From contig NZ_MJGV01000046.1 in NCBI RefSeq assembly GCF_001865015.1, positions 286,492 to 345,623 of the forward strand: a stretch of 59,132 nucleotides of DNA, given 5' to 3'. Numbering within the stretch: position 1 is the stretch's first letter; each line of letters starts with the position of its first letter. Shown here in pieces: positions 48,121 to 56,855 of this stretch. A model generated the notes under the pieces. The model had not been told where the DNA came from. It saw only the letters and a list, made by a program, of their open reading frames with translations, and did not search any database. Source of the DNA: Curtobacterium sp. MMLR14_010 (lineage in GTDB: Bacteria > Actinomycetota > Actinomycetes > Actinomycetales > Microbacteriaceae). Made by a program: the position numbers and the translations under genes.

Positions 48121-49187
48121 GCGGAGACCTTCCGTTCGGGTGCGACGGCGCCGCCCGGTGCGACAGCGCCGCCCGGTGCCGTCGGCGTCCCCGGGGTGCG
48201 GCGTCTCCGGGCCGGCGGGCGGACACGGGTCCGGCGCTGGCGGGTGCGGAGCCGCGGGTCGAGCGCGAGGGCCACCAGGTCGGCGGCGAGGTTGCACACG
48301 ACGTAGACGACCGCGCTGAGGAGCGCGATGGCCTCGATCACGGGCAGGTCCCGGTTGAAGACCGACTCGAGCATGAGCTTGCCCATGCCCGGGTAGTTGA
48401 AGACGTTCTCCACGACGACCACGCCGCCGAGGAGCCACGCCACGTTGAGCGCGACGACGTTGAGCGTCGGGAGCAACGCACTCGGCACGGCGTGCTTCCA
48501 CACCACCCGACGCATCGTCAGGCCCTTCAGCTCGGCGGTCGTGACGAACTCGGACGCCATCACGTCGATCGTCGACGAGCGGGCGGTGCGCAGGATGTAC
48601 GCCGCCATCGCCATGGTCAGCACGATGATGGGCAGCCAGATCGTCGGCAGCAGCTCCCCCACCGTCGCGTCGCTGCCGCGGAGGACCACGGCCGGGAACA
48701 GCGGGATGCCGATCGCGAAGAGCAGCACGAGCACGGTCGCGACCATGAACTCGGGGACGCTCATCACGACCAGGCTGACGATCGAGATGACCCGGTCGGT
48801 CGGACGCCCACGACGGACACCGGCGACCACGCCGAGCGTGAGCGACAGGGTCACGCCGACGAGCATCGCGGGCACGGCGATGAGCATGCTGTTTCGGAAC
48901 GCGGTGAACAGCGTCGGGGCGACGGGCTCCCCGCTGACGAGCGACGTGCCGAAGTCACCGTGCGCCGCGCCGACGAGCCACTGCCCGTACCGCAGCCACA
49001 CGTTCTGGTCGAGCCCGAGCGTCTCGCGGAGCTGCTTGACGGCCGCGGGCGTGGCGTTCTGCCCGAGGAGCTGCTGCGCGACGTCGCCGGGCAGGGCCTG
49101 CACGGCGAGGAACACGAACAGGGACGCCAGGACCACCGTCAGCAGGGCGATCCCGACGCGCCGGAGCACAGGGAGGAGGACGTTCAT
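48117..49187 (-). CDS. ABC transporter permease (DppB/OppB type)
   Basis: 356-aa permease: N-terminal TM (RVGIALLTVVLASLFVFLAVQALPGD), the conserved LGLDQNVWLRYGQWL and GDFGTSLVSGEPV, and the EAA loop around EFVTTAELKGLTMRRVVWKHAVPSALLP. A basic Pro/Ala tail with a duplicated PGGAVA segment follows the last helix. ATG overlaps the lipoprotein gene's stop (ATGA). Confidence 0.93.
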   Translation of the reverse strand: MNVLLPVLRRVGIALLTVVLASLFVFLAVQALPGDVAQQLLGQNATPAAVKQLRETLGLDQNVWLRYGQWLVGAAHGDFGTSLVSGEPVAPTLFTAFRNSMLIAVPAMLVGVTLSLTLGVVAGVRRGRPTDRVISIVSLVVMSVPEFMVATVLVLLFAIGIPLFPAVVLRGSDATVGELLPTIWLPIIVLTMAMAAYILRTARSSTIDVMASEFVTTAELKGLTMRRVVWKHAVPSALLPTLNVVALNVAWLLGGVVVVENVFNYPGMGKLMLESVFNRDLPVIEAIALLSAVVYVVCNLAADLVALALDPRLRTRQRRTRVRPPARRRRTPGTPTAPGGAVAPGGAVAPERKVSA

Positions 49188-50800
49188 CGGGCCAGTCCGA
49201 TCTTCAGGTAGTCGAACTCGAAGCCGAACTCCGCGTAGTTGACGACGTCGCGGGACAGTCCGACCAGGCGGTCGCCGAACATCGGCGTCATGTCCGCGCC
49301 GTCCGCGACGACGAGCCGCTGGGCGTCCTGGTACAGCGTCAGCCGCTTGGCGTCGTCCATCTCGGCACGGGCGTCGTCGAGGAGCGCGTCGAACGCCGGG
49401 TTCGCCCAGGCGCTCTCGTTGTACGAGGACCCGGAGCGGAAGATCTGGTTGAGCAGCTGGTCGATCGGCCGCCCGGTGAAGAAGTAGCTCACCATGAGCG
49501 GCTTCTGCAGCCAGATCTGCGTGTAGTACGAGTCCGCGGACGCGTTCTTCACGGTCAGGTCGATGCCGGCCGCCTTGACCTGGTCGCGGTAGGCGACGGC
49601 GAGGGGCGTGAACACCGACTCGTAGCTCGACGTGTAGATCGACGCCTGGAACCGGTCGTGGCCGGCCCGCTTGAGCAGGCTCCTCGCCTTGTCCGGGTCG
49701 TGTTCGCGGGGTTCGTCGAGGAACGCGGCGAGCTGCGGCGGCACGGGGTTGTCCCACCCGGGCGAGCCGGTGCCCTGGACCGCCGTGTCGACGATCTTCC
49801 GCGGGTCGTAGGCGAGCTTCATGGCCTGGCGCACCAGCGGGTCGGAGAACTGCTCGCTCGTCGCGAGCATCGGCATCGTGTACCACTGCGCGTTCACGAC
49901 CCGGGCGACGGTGGCTCGTTGGGACGCGGCGACGACCCGCGCCGTGGCGAAGTCGAGGTTCGTCTGCGAGATGAGGTCGATCTGGCCGGCGAGCAGCGCG
50001 TTCACCCGTGCGGTGGTGTCCTGGATCGAGAAGAAGTCGATGCCGTCGAGCGCGGGACGGCCGGCGAAGTGGTCGTCGAAGGCCTCGATGCTGCCGGTGC
50101 CGGCCGGCGCGAAGGACGACAGCTTGAACGGGCCCGTGCCGATGCCGGTCGTGCCGATGGTGTCGATCGCTCCGGCGGGGACGATGTAGCACTGGTACGC
50201 CGTCAGCAGCGAGGGGAACTCCGCGTTCGGCTTCGTCAGCTCGAACCGCAGCGTGTACGGGTCGACCGCCCGCATCGAGTCGGCGGTCATCACCTCGCCG
50301 AGCACCCCGGCCTGCGGTGAGGCGGTCTTCTCGTCGAGGATGTGCCTGATGCTGGCGATCGCGTCGTCCGCGGTGAACCGGGAGCCGTCGTGGAAGCGCA
50401 CCCCGCGGCGGAGCGCGAACGTCCACTCGGTGCCGTCGGCGTTGCCGGACCACTCGCGCGCCAGGTCGGGGACGGTCTGCCCGGACTCGTCGAGCCGGAC
50501 CAGGCGGTTGTAGAGGGCGCCGAGGTACTCGTAGGCGGAGAGCGAGCTCGCCGAGTCGAGGGTCTCGGCGGCGGACGCGGCGGGCCGGGCGATGCGCAGG
50601 CGACCACCGCGGCGGGCGACGCCGGTGGCGGCCTGCTCCGGGATGGTCACGGCGCCAGCACCGGTGCTGCACCCGGTGAGGGTGAGGAGACCGAGGCCGG
50701 CGAGCCCGGCGGCCCCGGTGAGGAGCGCGCGGCGGCTGGGACCACGGCCGTCTCGGGCGGCGCGCTGGTCGGGATGGTGCTGCTGGACGACGTGCTGCAT
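49184..50800 (-). CDS. Peptide/nickel-type solute-binding lipoprotein
   Basis: 538-aa SBP family 5 protein that captures the substrate outside the membrane. Lipobox LTGC with Cys44; a twin-arginine SRRALLTG precedes the hydrophobic segment, suggesting Tat export of a lipoprotein. The fold has the signature AREWSGNADGTEWTFALRRGVRFHDGS. The first gene of the six-gene operon, with AGGAGGGG about 9 nt before the ATG. Substrate unknown; the cytoplasmic hydrolase suggests a peptide or ester. Confidence 0.93.
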   Translation of the reverse strand: MQHVVQQHHPDQRAARDGRGPSRRALLTGAAGLAGLGLLTLTGCSTGAGAVTIPEQAATGVARRGGRLRIARPAASAAETLDSASSLSAYEYLGALYNRLVRLDESGQTVPDLAREWSGNADGTEWTFALRRGVRFHDGSRFTADDAIASIRHILDEKTASPQAGVLGEVMTADSMRAVDPYTLRFELTKPNAEFPSLLTAYQCYIVPAGAIDTIGTTGIGTGPFKLSSFAPAGTGSIEAFDDHFAGRPALDGIDFFSIQDTTARVNALLAGQIDLISQTNLDFATARVVAASQRATVARVVNAQWYTMPMLATSEQFSDPLVRQAMKLAYDPRKIVDTAVQGTGSPGWDNPVPPQLAAFLDEPREHDPDKARSLLKRAGHDRFQASIYTSSYESVFTPLAVAYRDQVKAAGIDLTVKNASADSYYTQIWLQKPLMVSYFFTGRPIDQLLNQIFRSGSSYNESAWANPAFDALLDDARAEMDDAKRLTLYQDAQRLVVADGADMTPMFGDRLVGLSRDVVNYAEFGFEFDYLKIGLAR

Positions 50801-50821
50801 TCGGGGTGACCCCTCCTGGTA

Positions 50822-50839
50822 ATCGTTCCGGTGAACGAT
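50822..50839 (-). promoter_or_regulatory. Perfect palindrome overlapping the operon promoter (putative TetR operator)
   Basis: ATCGTTC-CGGT-GAACGAT: 7-bp perfect arms with a 4-nt centre, 22 nt before the SBP start. It overlaps the -10 element, the position expected of a repressor site, and the last gene of the operon is a TetR regulator. Confidence 0.7.
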
Positions 50840-50864
50840 AGAGGGCTTCGTGCTCCCTGGCCAA
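50835..50864 (-). promoter_or_regulatory. Promoter of the SBP-ABC-hydrolase-TetR operon
   Basis: Minus-strand TTGGCC (50859-50864), 18-nt spacer and TATCGT (50835-50840). The -10 lies within the palindrome. Confidence 0.6.
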
Positions 50865-50961
50865 TCGCGTGACGCGTCCCAACGCGAAGATTCACGAACC
50901 CGTTACACGCCGACGGCGTCGAGGGGCCAGGATCGACAGGAGCAACGACGAGGAGCAACCG

Positions 50962-51555
50962 ATGGCGACCTTCACCCGCGGGTTCGGCGGACGACGACGC
51001 AACGAGGACGACGACCGCACGCCGCCGGGGCAGACGCTCGTGCGCGACTGGCCCGTGCTGTCAGCCGGCGCCACCCCGGACATCGCCCCCGCGGACTGGA
51101 GCTTCTCCATCCAGACCGAGGCCGGCCTGCACGAGTGGACGTGGGACGAGGTCCAGGCGCTCGGCGTCGAGGACGTCACGGTCGACATCCACTGCGTGAC
51201 GCACTGGTCGAAGCTCGACATGCCGTGGCGCGGGGTCCCGCTCGACGCCCTGTTCGCCCAGGTGGAGACCTCGCTCGACTACTGCATGGTGCACAGCTTC
51301 GGCGGCTACACCACGAACGTCCCCCTCGACGAACTGCTCGGCGGCAAGGCCTGGGTCGCGTTCGAGGCCGACGGCGAACCCCTCGAGCCCGAGCACGGTG
51401 GCCCGGCGCGGCTGCTGGTCCCCGCCCTGTACTTCTGGAAGAGCGCGAAGTGGGTGCGCGGCATCGTCATGCAGGCCGACGACGAGCCGGGCTTCTGGGA
51501 GAACGCCGGCTACAACATGCACGGCGACCCCTGGAAGGAAGAGCGGTACTGGTGA
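50962..51555 (+). CDS. Molybdopterin-dependent oxidoreductase (sulfite-oxidase fold)
   Basis: 197-aa Mo-cofactor enzyme of the sulfite oxidase/MsrP superfamily. The Mo-ligand Cys is in DIHCVTHWSKLDMPWRGV, and the HSFGGYTTNVPL and ALYFWKSAKWVRGIVM segments are typical. No signal peptide or Tat motif, so it is cytoplasmic, unlike MsrP. ATG 50962 with GGAG 7 nt upstream. Stop overlaps the reductase start (GTGA), suggesting electron transfer between the two. Confidence 0.9.
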   Translation: MATFTRGFGGRRRNEDDDRTPPGQTLVRDWPVLSAGATPDIAPADWSFSIQTEAGLHEWTWDEVQALGVEDVTVDIHCVTHWSKLDMPWRGVPLDALFAQVETSLDYCMVHSFGGYTTNVPLDELLGGKAWVAFEADGEPLEPEHGGPARLLVPALYFWKSAKWVRGIVMQADDEPGFWENAGYNMHGDPWKEERYW

Positions 51556-52397
51556 GCGCACCAGTGTCCGTCGAGTCCGCGTCAGTCCGGTCCGCGGAGA
51601 CCCCGGAGACCCCGGAGACCGGCCAGGAGGCTCGCCCCTCGCCCGCCAGGCCCGCTCGCGTCCGCAGGCGGCCGGCCTGGCACGCCGCGACCGTCGCCGC
51701 GGTCAGCACCGAGAGCCCCACCGCGCGTCGCCTGGTGCTCGACGTCCCGACCTGGCCGGGCAACGACCCCGGGCAACACCTCGACCTGCGGCTCACCGCT
51801 GAGGACGGCTACCAGGCGACCCGCTCGTACTCCGTGGCGTCCGCCGGCGACGATCCGCGCGTGACCCTGGCGGTCGACCGGGTCGACGACGGCGAGGTCT
51901 CGCCGTTCCTGGTCGACGCGATCGAGGTCGGCGATGCCCTCGAGGTGCACGGTCCCCTCGGCGGCTGGTTCGTGTGGCGCCCGTCCGCGGAGTCGACCAG
52001 GCCCGTGCAGCTCATCGCGGGCGGGTCCGGGATCGTGCCGCTCGTGGCGATGGTGACGGCACACGCCGAGGCCGACGACCCGACGCCCTTCCGGCTCCTC
52101 TACGCCGTCCGCACCCCCGAGGACGTCTTCTTCCGACCGGAGCTCGACGCCGCGCTCGAGGCCTCAGCCCCGCTCGACGTCACGGTCGTGTACAGCCGGA
52201 CGGCACCGCCCGACGCGACCGTGCCGGCGGGTCGGCTCACGAAGGACTCCCTGGCCGCCGCGGTGCTGCCGCCGGAGGACGGGGCACTGGTCTACGTGTG
52301 CGGGTCGACGCCGTTCGTCGAACAGGTCCTCCGCTGGCTCGGCGAGCTCGGGCACGACGTGGCGGACGTCCGCGCGGAACGGTTCGGAGGCAGCTGA
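51552..52397 (+). CDS. Flavin/NAD(P)H oxidoreductase (ferredoxin-reductase-like)
   Basis: 281-aa FNR-superfamily protein with a ~45-residue disordered N-terminus (Glu/Pro/Thr-rich). FAD site RSYSVAS, NAD(P) loop GGSGIVPLVAM and the C-terminal CGSTPFVEQVL are present. No iron-sulfur domain follows, so it probably passes electrons directly to a partner: the molybdopterin enzyme encoded immediately upstream is the best candidate. GTG overlaps that gene's stop; its own stop overlaps the zinc-ribbon gene (TGATG). Confidence 0.9.
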   Translation: MSAPVSVESASVRSAETPETPETGQEARPSPARPARVRRRPAWHAATVAAVSTESPTARRLVLDVPTWPGNDPGQHLDLRLTAEDGYQATRSYSVASAGDDPRVTLAVDRVDDGEVSPFLVDAIEVGDALEVHGPLGGWFVWRPSAESTRPVQLIAGGSGIVPLVAMVTAHAEADDPTPFRLLYAVRTPEDVFFRPELDAALEASAPLDVTVVYSRTAPPDATVPAGRLTKDSLAAAVLPPEDGALVYVCGSTPFVEQVLRWLGELGHDVADVRAERFGGS

Positions 52398-52648
52398 TGA
52401 CCCTGTTCGACGGCAACGCCCTGGCCGGGGAGCTCGCGGACGTGCTCGGCGCCGACCCGACGACGGCGCGCCTGCGCTGCACCGGGTGCGGGTCGCTCGG
52501 GTCCCTCGGCGAGACCCGGGTGTACCGCACGGCGATGGGGTCGGTGGCCCGGTGCCACGGCTGCGACACGGTGCTCGTCACGGTGGTGTCGGACGGGGTC
52601 CGGCGTCGTGTCGGACTGCCGGGGGTACGGGCGGCCTCGATCGGCTGA
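52397..52648 (+). CDS. Small zinc-ribbon protein (DUF6510-like)
   Basis: 83 aa with two CxxC pairs (CTGCGSLG at about 28-31 and CHGCDTVL at about 53-56), probably binding Zn. Third gene of the Mo-oxidoreductase operon, overlapping the flavoprotein stop. Similar small proteins recur in actinobacterial Mo-oxidoreductase/FNR operons and have been called DUF6510, as far as I recall. A structural or electron-transfer accessory role is likely. Confidence 0.75.
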   Translation: MTLFDGNALAGELADVLGADPTTARLRCTGCGSLGSLGETRVYRTAMGSVARCHGCDTVLVTVVSDGVRRRVGLPGVRAASIG

Positions 52649-52691
52649 GCGCCCGCCCGCGGGTCTGCCGGTACGGGCCCGGGAACCAGAA

Positions 52692-52713
52692 AACCCCGAC
52701 CGAGGTCGGGGTT
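52692..52713 (-). terminator. Intrinsic terminator of tRNA-Gly
   Basis: Minus-strand AACCCCGAC-CTCG-GTCGGGGTT followed by TT, a 9-bp stem ending in four U residues, 33 nt after the tRNA 3' end. Confidence 0.85.
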
Positions 52714-52745
52714 GTCCAGGGGCCGGGTGGAGCCGGTTGTTCCCG

Positions 52746-52817
52746 AGCGGATGACGAGATTCGAACTCGCGACCCTCACCTTGGCAAGGTGATGCGCTAC
52801 CACTGCGCCACATCCGC
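52746..52817 (-). tRNA. tRNA-Gly (anticodon GCC)
   Basis: Minus-strand cloverleaf: acceptor GCGGATG/CATCCGC, anticodon loop TTGCCAA (GCC), T arm GCGAG-TTCGAAT-CTCGT, discriminator U. CCA is not encoded. Confidence 0.96.
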
Positions 52818-52915
52818 ATGCGCTGCCTGACGGCCGCGCTCGGATGACGATACCAGTGTTCTCGGGTGCGGCCGTCGCACGGCCGGTGCCGGGCGTGTCC
52901 GTGTTGGATGGACGC

Positions 52916-53131
52916 ATGAGTGACTTCGTGAAGGAAGTGCCGGCCCAGAGCCCGGACGAACCGGACGCCCACGGCGTCGACCTGGTGGACGGGGACGAGC
53001 CGGCGGTGCGCATCCTGGTCCGTGGCGCCCTGCCCGCGACGCTCGAGCACGACGGCCGCACGTGGGCAGCGACCGACGAGACGCACGACGCCGGGGACGC
53101 CCCGGCGATCTCGGTCTACCGTCCCGCCTGA
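52916..53131 (+). CDS. Small acidic protein (71 aa)
   Basis: Unrecognised 71-aa protein, acidic, without signal or membrane segment (MSDFVKEVPAQSPDEPDAHG...). The C-terminal half (ILVRGALPATLEHDGRTWAATDETHDAGD) looks folded. ATG 52916; no clear Shine-Dalgarno, possibly leaderless. It converges with the two-TM membrane protein gene. Confidence 0.65.
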   Translation: MSDFVKEVPAQSPDEPDAHGVDLVDGDEPAVRILVRGALPATLEHDGRTWAATDETHDAGDAPAISVYRPA

Positions 53132-53182
53132 CGCAGCGACGCCCCGGGGTTCAGCGCCCGCGTGGAGCTCAGGGCCCGGAGC

Positions 53183-53863
53183 TCAGAGCCCGGCGCGGGG
53201 TTCGGCGTCCTGCCTGACCCCTGCCGCCACGGCGACCGTGCGGACGCGGTCGGAGAGCTCCTCTCCGCGGAGCGTCTTCGCGAACCCGATGACGGTGCGG
53301 TAGAGCGGCAGGTCGACCGCCGTCCACTGGCCGTTGTCGACCGTCACCCGGAGGGCGTCGACCGTGCCGAACGCGTACCGTCCCGCGGCGCTGGTCTCGC
53401 CGTTGCCGACGGACCGCACGGCGGAGCGCGGGATGCCCAGCAGCAGTCGCGGCGTGCGTCCACCGACGTAGAGGCCCAGCCCCTGGTGGTCAGCGACGAG
53501 CGTGGCGAGACCGCGGCGTGGGACGTCTCCGTCCGGCGCGGTCCCGAGCATCCCCGCCGTCCGTCGGATCTCCACCACGAGGTCCCGCTTCAGCTGCACC
53601 GGGACCAGGGTCGCGCCGGGGTGCAGCTGCGCCAGGGCCGTCTCCCGCTGCCGGGTCCTGGCGTTCTGGATGCCCAGGACGATCTGCAGGACCACGAAGA
53701 TGCCGACCGCGTACAGCGCCAGCGTGCCGATGACACCGGCCGTCGACATGCCGGCCTCGTGCTCCCGCCAGGCGACGAACCCGAAGCGCAGCACGAGGTA
53801 CCCCCCGACCACGACCATCGTGATGAGTCCCCCGCGGCGTCCACTGCTGTTCCCGTTCCCCAT
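53183..53863 (-). CDS. Two-TM membrane protein with PH-like soluble domain
   Basis: 226-aa unknown protein. Two TM helices (about 12-30 and 42-63) are followed by a cytoplasmic beta-rich domain of about 150 residues (KRDLVVEIRRTAGMLGTAP..., RLLLGIPRSAVRSVG), reminiscent of bacterial PH-like membrane proteins. ATG with TAGGGT 7 nt upstream, so leaderless. Divergent from the glycosylase gene; the function is unknown. Confidence 0.75.
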   Translation of the reverse strand: MGNGNSSGRRGGLITMVVVGGYLVLRFGFVAWREHEAGMSTAGVIGTLALYAVGIFVVLQIVLGIQNARTRQRETALAQLHPGATLVPVQLKRDLVVEIRRTAGMLGTAPDGDVPRRGLATLVADHQGLGLYVGGRTPRLLLGIPRSAVRSVGNGETSAAGRYAFGTVDALRVTVDNGQWTAVDLPLYRTVIGFAKTLRGEELSDRVRTVAVAAGVRQDAEPRAGL

Positions 53864-53870
53864 CCTCGAC

Positions 53871-53876
53871 ACCCTA
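53871..53876 (-). promoter_or_regulatory. -10 box of leaderless membrane-protein gene
   Basis: Minus-strand TAGGGT ends 7 nt before the ATG. Confidence 0.45.
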
Positions 53877-53944
53877 GGTCGCCGGGTGCCGACGGACGCG
53901 CATCCTGCACGGCCTCTCAACCGCGGGCTGTCGGCGGTCCTCGG

Positions 53945-53950
53945 TAGCGT
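53945..53950 (+). promoter_or_regulatory. -10 box of leaderless glycosylase gene
   Basis: TAGCGT ends 6 nt before the GTG at 53957; divergent from the box at 53871-53876. Confidence 0.5.
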
Positions 53951-53956
53951 GCCACC

Positions 53957-54754
53957 GTGCCAGAGGGTGACTCCGTCTTCCGCCTCGCCGCACGCCTGCG
54001 CCAGGTCGACGGCGCCCGGGTCTCCAGCGGGGAACTCCGCTCCGGCGGGGCCGCCGGTCGTTCCCTGGCCGGGCTGCGGGTCGTCGGCCACGCCACGCAC
54101 GGCAAGCACCTGCTGACGCGCTTCGACGACGGCACCACCCTGCACACCCACCTGCGGATGCAGGGCTCGTGGACGGTCACAGCCGCGGGCCGACGGCTCC
54201 CCGCGGTGGCCGCTCGTGGTGCCCGGGTGCGCCTGGCGCTCGAGGACGGCCGCACGGTCTGGGGCCTCGACCTGCCCGTCGTGGACCTCCTCCACACCGC
54301 GGACGAGTCCCGGGCGCTCGGCCACCTCGGCCCGGACCTGCTCCACGACGACTTCGACGCGGAGGCCGCCGCCGCCCGGGTCCTCCGCGACCCGGCGGCA
54401 TCGGTGCGGAGCGTCCTGCTCGACCAGCGGAACGTGGCCGGGCTCGGCAACCTCTGGGTCAACGAGCTCGGGTTCCTCCGCGGCCTGCACCCCGACCGAC
54501 CCGTCGGCACCGTGGACGTCCCGGCGCTGCTCGACCTGGCGCGCCGCATGCTCGTGCGCTCGGCCACGGTCCCCGACGCCTACCAGGTGACGACCGGCTC
54601 GCGGCGACGCGGGGAACGGCACTGGGTCGTCGGCCGCGCGGGGCGTCCGTGCCTGCGGTGCCGGACGGCAGTGGTCGGCCGTGACGCCGTCGAGCTCGTC
54701 GGCTCGGCACCGCGGCGCACCTGGTGGTGTCCGCGGTGCCAGCCGACGACCTGA
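53957..54754 (+). CDS. Fpg/Nei-family DNA glycosylase (endonuclease VIII-like)
   Basis: Base-excision repair glycosylase/AP lyase, 265 aa. Catalytic N-terminus MPEGD (P2, E3), HTHLRMQGSW, the helix-two-turn-helix around LLDQRNVAGLGNLWVNELGF, and a C-terminal zinc finger with C-x2-C twice (CLRCRTAV..., WWCPRCQ). The E-G-D start favours Nei2-type actinobacterial proteins. GTG start, leaderless. Confidence 0.94.
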   Translation: MPEGDSVFRLAARLRQVDGARVSSGELRSGGAAGRSLAGLRVVGHATHGKHLLTRFDDGTTLHTHLRMQGSWTVTAAGRRLPAVAARGARVRLALEDGRTVWGLDLPVVDLLHTADESRALGHLGPDLLHDDFDAEAAAARVLRDPAASVRSVLLDQRNVAGLGNLWVNELGFLRGLHPDRPVGTVDVPALLDLARRMLVRSATVPDAYQVTTGSRRRGERHWVVGRAGRPCLRCRTAVVGRDAVELVGSAPRRTWWCPRCQPTT

Positions 54755-54775
54755 CCGACCGGGCGTGGCGGTGGC

Positions 54776-56674
54776 TCAGCGGTGCGAGGACCGCACGGTG
54801 CTGACCCGCAGGTCCTCGAACGTGCTGGTGAACCCGGAACCGCCGAGCGAGATCAGCCCGACACGCGGGCTGGCGCCGAGGTCCGCCGTCCACGTCCCAC
54901 CGCGGACGAAGTGCCGGCCGTCGACGCTCGTGTACGCGGTGTAGTGCCCCTCGCCCCGCACGGTGCGGTGGACGATCCGCAGCGTCGTGGTGTCGCCGAC
55001 CGGGCCGACGACCATGTTGCCGTAGGTGGGCGCTCCCGCCGGCTGCCCGGACACCTGCTTGCCGAACTCCGTCTGCCGCGTGTTGAAGATCGAGTTCGAC
55101 ACCAGCCGGACGTAGTTGCCGTCGTCGCCGTACACGATGAGGCCGCCCTGGACGTAGTTCACGCCGTCGCCGTTGGCCGGGGTGTCGACCGCGACCGTCG
55201 TCTGCAGGACCCAGTCGCCGCGCGGTGCGGGCTCGGTGAGCACGGAGGCGAGCGGGGTCTGCGGCGGGTGCAGGTCAGCGTCCTGCGTCTGCCAGCGGAA
55301 CGCGCCGTCACCGACCGAGTACGTCGAGGCGTCGGGCTCCCGCGTCCACGTCAGCCGGGCCGGCAGCGCCGAGCCGTCGAACCCGGTCGAGGCCGAGCGG
55401 ATGAGCCGTCCCGGAACGTCGACGGGCGCACGGGCCGGTCGGTACGAAGGACGCTGGCCGGGCTGCGCGACCGGACCTGCCTGCTTCGTGTCGGACGGTC
55501 CCGCTCCCCCGCGTACGACGGGCCAACCACCCCGCCAGTCCAGCGGGTCGATGAGCACCGGACGCTTCGTGTAGGTGGCCTGCCCCGCGTAGTACGGGTC
55601 GTTCCGGTCGACCGCGTGGTAGATGATCCAGTCCTGTCCCGCGTAGTCCGTGACCACGGTGTTGTGGCCCGTACCCACCCAGCGGTTGCCGTTCTGCGCG
55701 AGCAGGGGCGAGCCTCCGACCCGGGTGCTGGTGATCGCGACCCCGTCGCGGTCGACGAAGGGTCCCAGGGGGCTGCGCGACCGGGCGACGAACACGCCGT
55801 AGCCGGTGAGCGACCCGGCGCAGCAGTTCGTCGCCGACCCCATGAAGTACCACCACCCGCCGTGGCGCATCAGGTAGGCGCCCTCGTATCGGTTGTCGAT
55901 CGCGATCTGGCGCTCGCTTGCCGGGTCCGAACGGAGTCCGTCGGCGCTCAGCGTCCGGACGACCACGCCGCCGAAGTAGCTGCCGAAGTACAGGTAGGTG
56001 GTGCCGCGGTCGGTGATGACCTCGGGGTCGAACTCCCACCGGTCACCACCGGTCGGTCCGGATCGCGGTGCCACGACCGGCCCGCCCGAGTCCGTCCACG
56101 GGCCGGTCGGGCTCGAGCTCGTCGCGACGCCGACGGCCGACCCGCCACCCGTCGGAGCCGTCGCGCTCGGGGTGTCCGAGGCGGCGTAGTAGAGGTACCA
56201 GGTCCCCGTACGCCCGTGAGTACCAGCGCGGTACACGACGTCCGGGGCCCAGATGCCGTTCGCGTCGCCGACCCACGCGGGCTTGGCGTCGAAGGCGTCG
56301 CCAACGTACGTCCAGTGCGTGAGGTCCGTCGAGCGGTACGTCGGCACGGTGTGCTGCACGAGCGTGCCGTCGGGGTTCGTCTCCGTCGCCGACAGCGCGT
56401 CGGTCGTGCAGTACAGGTACCAGTTCCGGTCGCGTCCGACGCCGTGGATCGCGGTCGGGTCGGCGCAGCTCGCCGCCGTCTCGCCGTCCGGCAGGCGGAG
56501 GGCCATCGGGTTCTGGTGCGTCGGGGCGCTGCCGCGCCGCGACAGGTCTGACGTGGTCGTGACGCTGGTGGTCGGGTGGCTGGCTGGTGCTGCCACGGCA
56601 GCAGCCGGGAGGCCCGGGGTCGCGACCCCCGCCAGTGTCGCGACCGCGATCAGTGCGGTGAGTGCTCGGCGCAC
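54776..56674 (-). CDS. Secreted GH43-family glycosidase (arabinanase-like) with C-terminal lectin-like domain
   Basis: 632-aa exported hydrolase. Signal peptide (MRRALTALIAVATLAGVATPG...) is followed by a five-bladed beta-propeller of the GH43 type: catalytic Asp in SCADPTAIH, WAPDVVYR, and Glu in YEGAYLMRHGGWWYF. Six or so cysteines are in the propeller. The last ~220 residues form a concanavalin-like domain (QGGLIVYGDDGNYVRLV), as in beta-xylosidase/DUF1349 C-termini. Likely acts on plant arabinan or arabinoxylan. GTG start; downstream of the two-component genes on the same strand. Confidence 0.9.
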   Translation of the reverse strand: MRRALTALIAVATLAGVATPGLPAAAVAAPASHPTTSVTTTSDLSRRGSAPTHQNPMALRLPDGETAASCADPTAIHGVGRDRNWYLYCTTDALSATETNPDGTLVQHTVPTYRSTDLTHWTYVGDAFDAKPAWVGDANGIWAPDVVYRAGTHGRTGTWYLYYAASDTPSATAPTGGGSAVGVATSSSPTGPWTDSGGPVVAPRSGPTGGDRWEFDPEVITDRGTTYLYFGSYFGGVVVRTLSADGLRSDPASERQIAIDNRYEGAYLMRHGGWWYFMGSATNCCAGSLTGYGVFVARSRSPLGPFVDRDGVAITSTRVGGSPLLAQNGNRWVGTGHNTVVTDYAGQDWIIYHAVDRNDPYYAGQATYTKRPVLIDPLDWRGGWPVVRGGAGPSDTKQAGPVAQPGQRPSYRPARAPVDVPGRLIRSASTGFDGSALPARLTWTREPDASTYSVGDGAFRWQTQDADLHPPQTPLASVLTEPAPRGDWVLQTTVAVDTPANGDGVNYVQGGLIVYGDDGNYVRLVSNSIFNTRQTEFGKQVSGQPAGAPTYGNMVVGPVGDTTTLRIVHRTVRGEGHYTAYTSVDGRHFVRGGTWTADLGASPRVGLISLGGSGFTSTFEDLRVSTVRSSHR

Positions 56675-56855
56675 AGGAGGTCTCGCTCTCTCTCGTCGTT
56701 GAGGAGGTGCTCGGGCACCGCACGGTTCCGGCGGCGCTGGGCGCGAGCGTACGCCCCGGCCGCGGGCACGACCAGGTCAGGTGCGCACTTCGACCCGGCG
56801 CTCCCGGTGGCGCGGTCACGCCCTCGACGCGCGATCCGACCCCCGACGCACGAGA

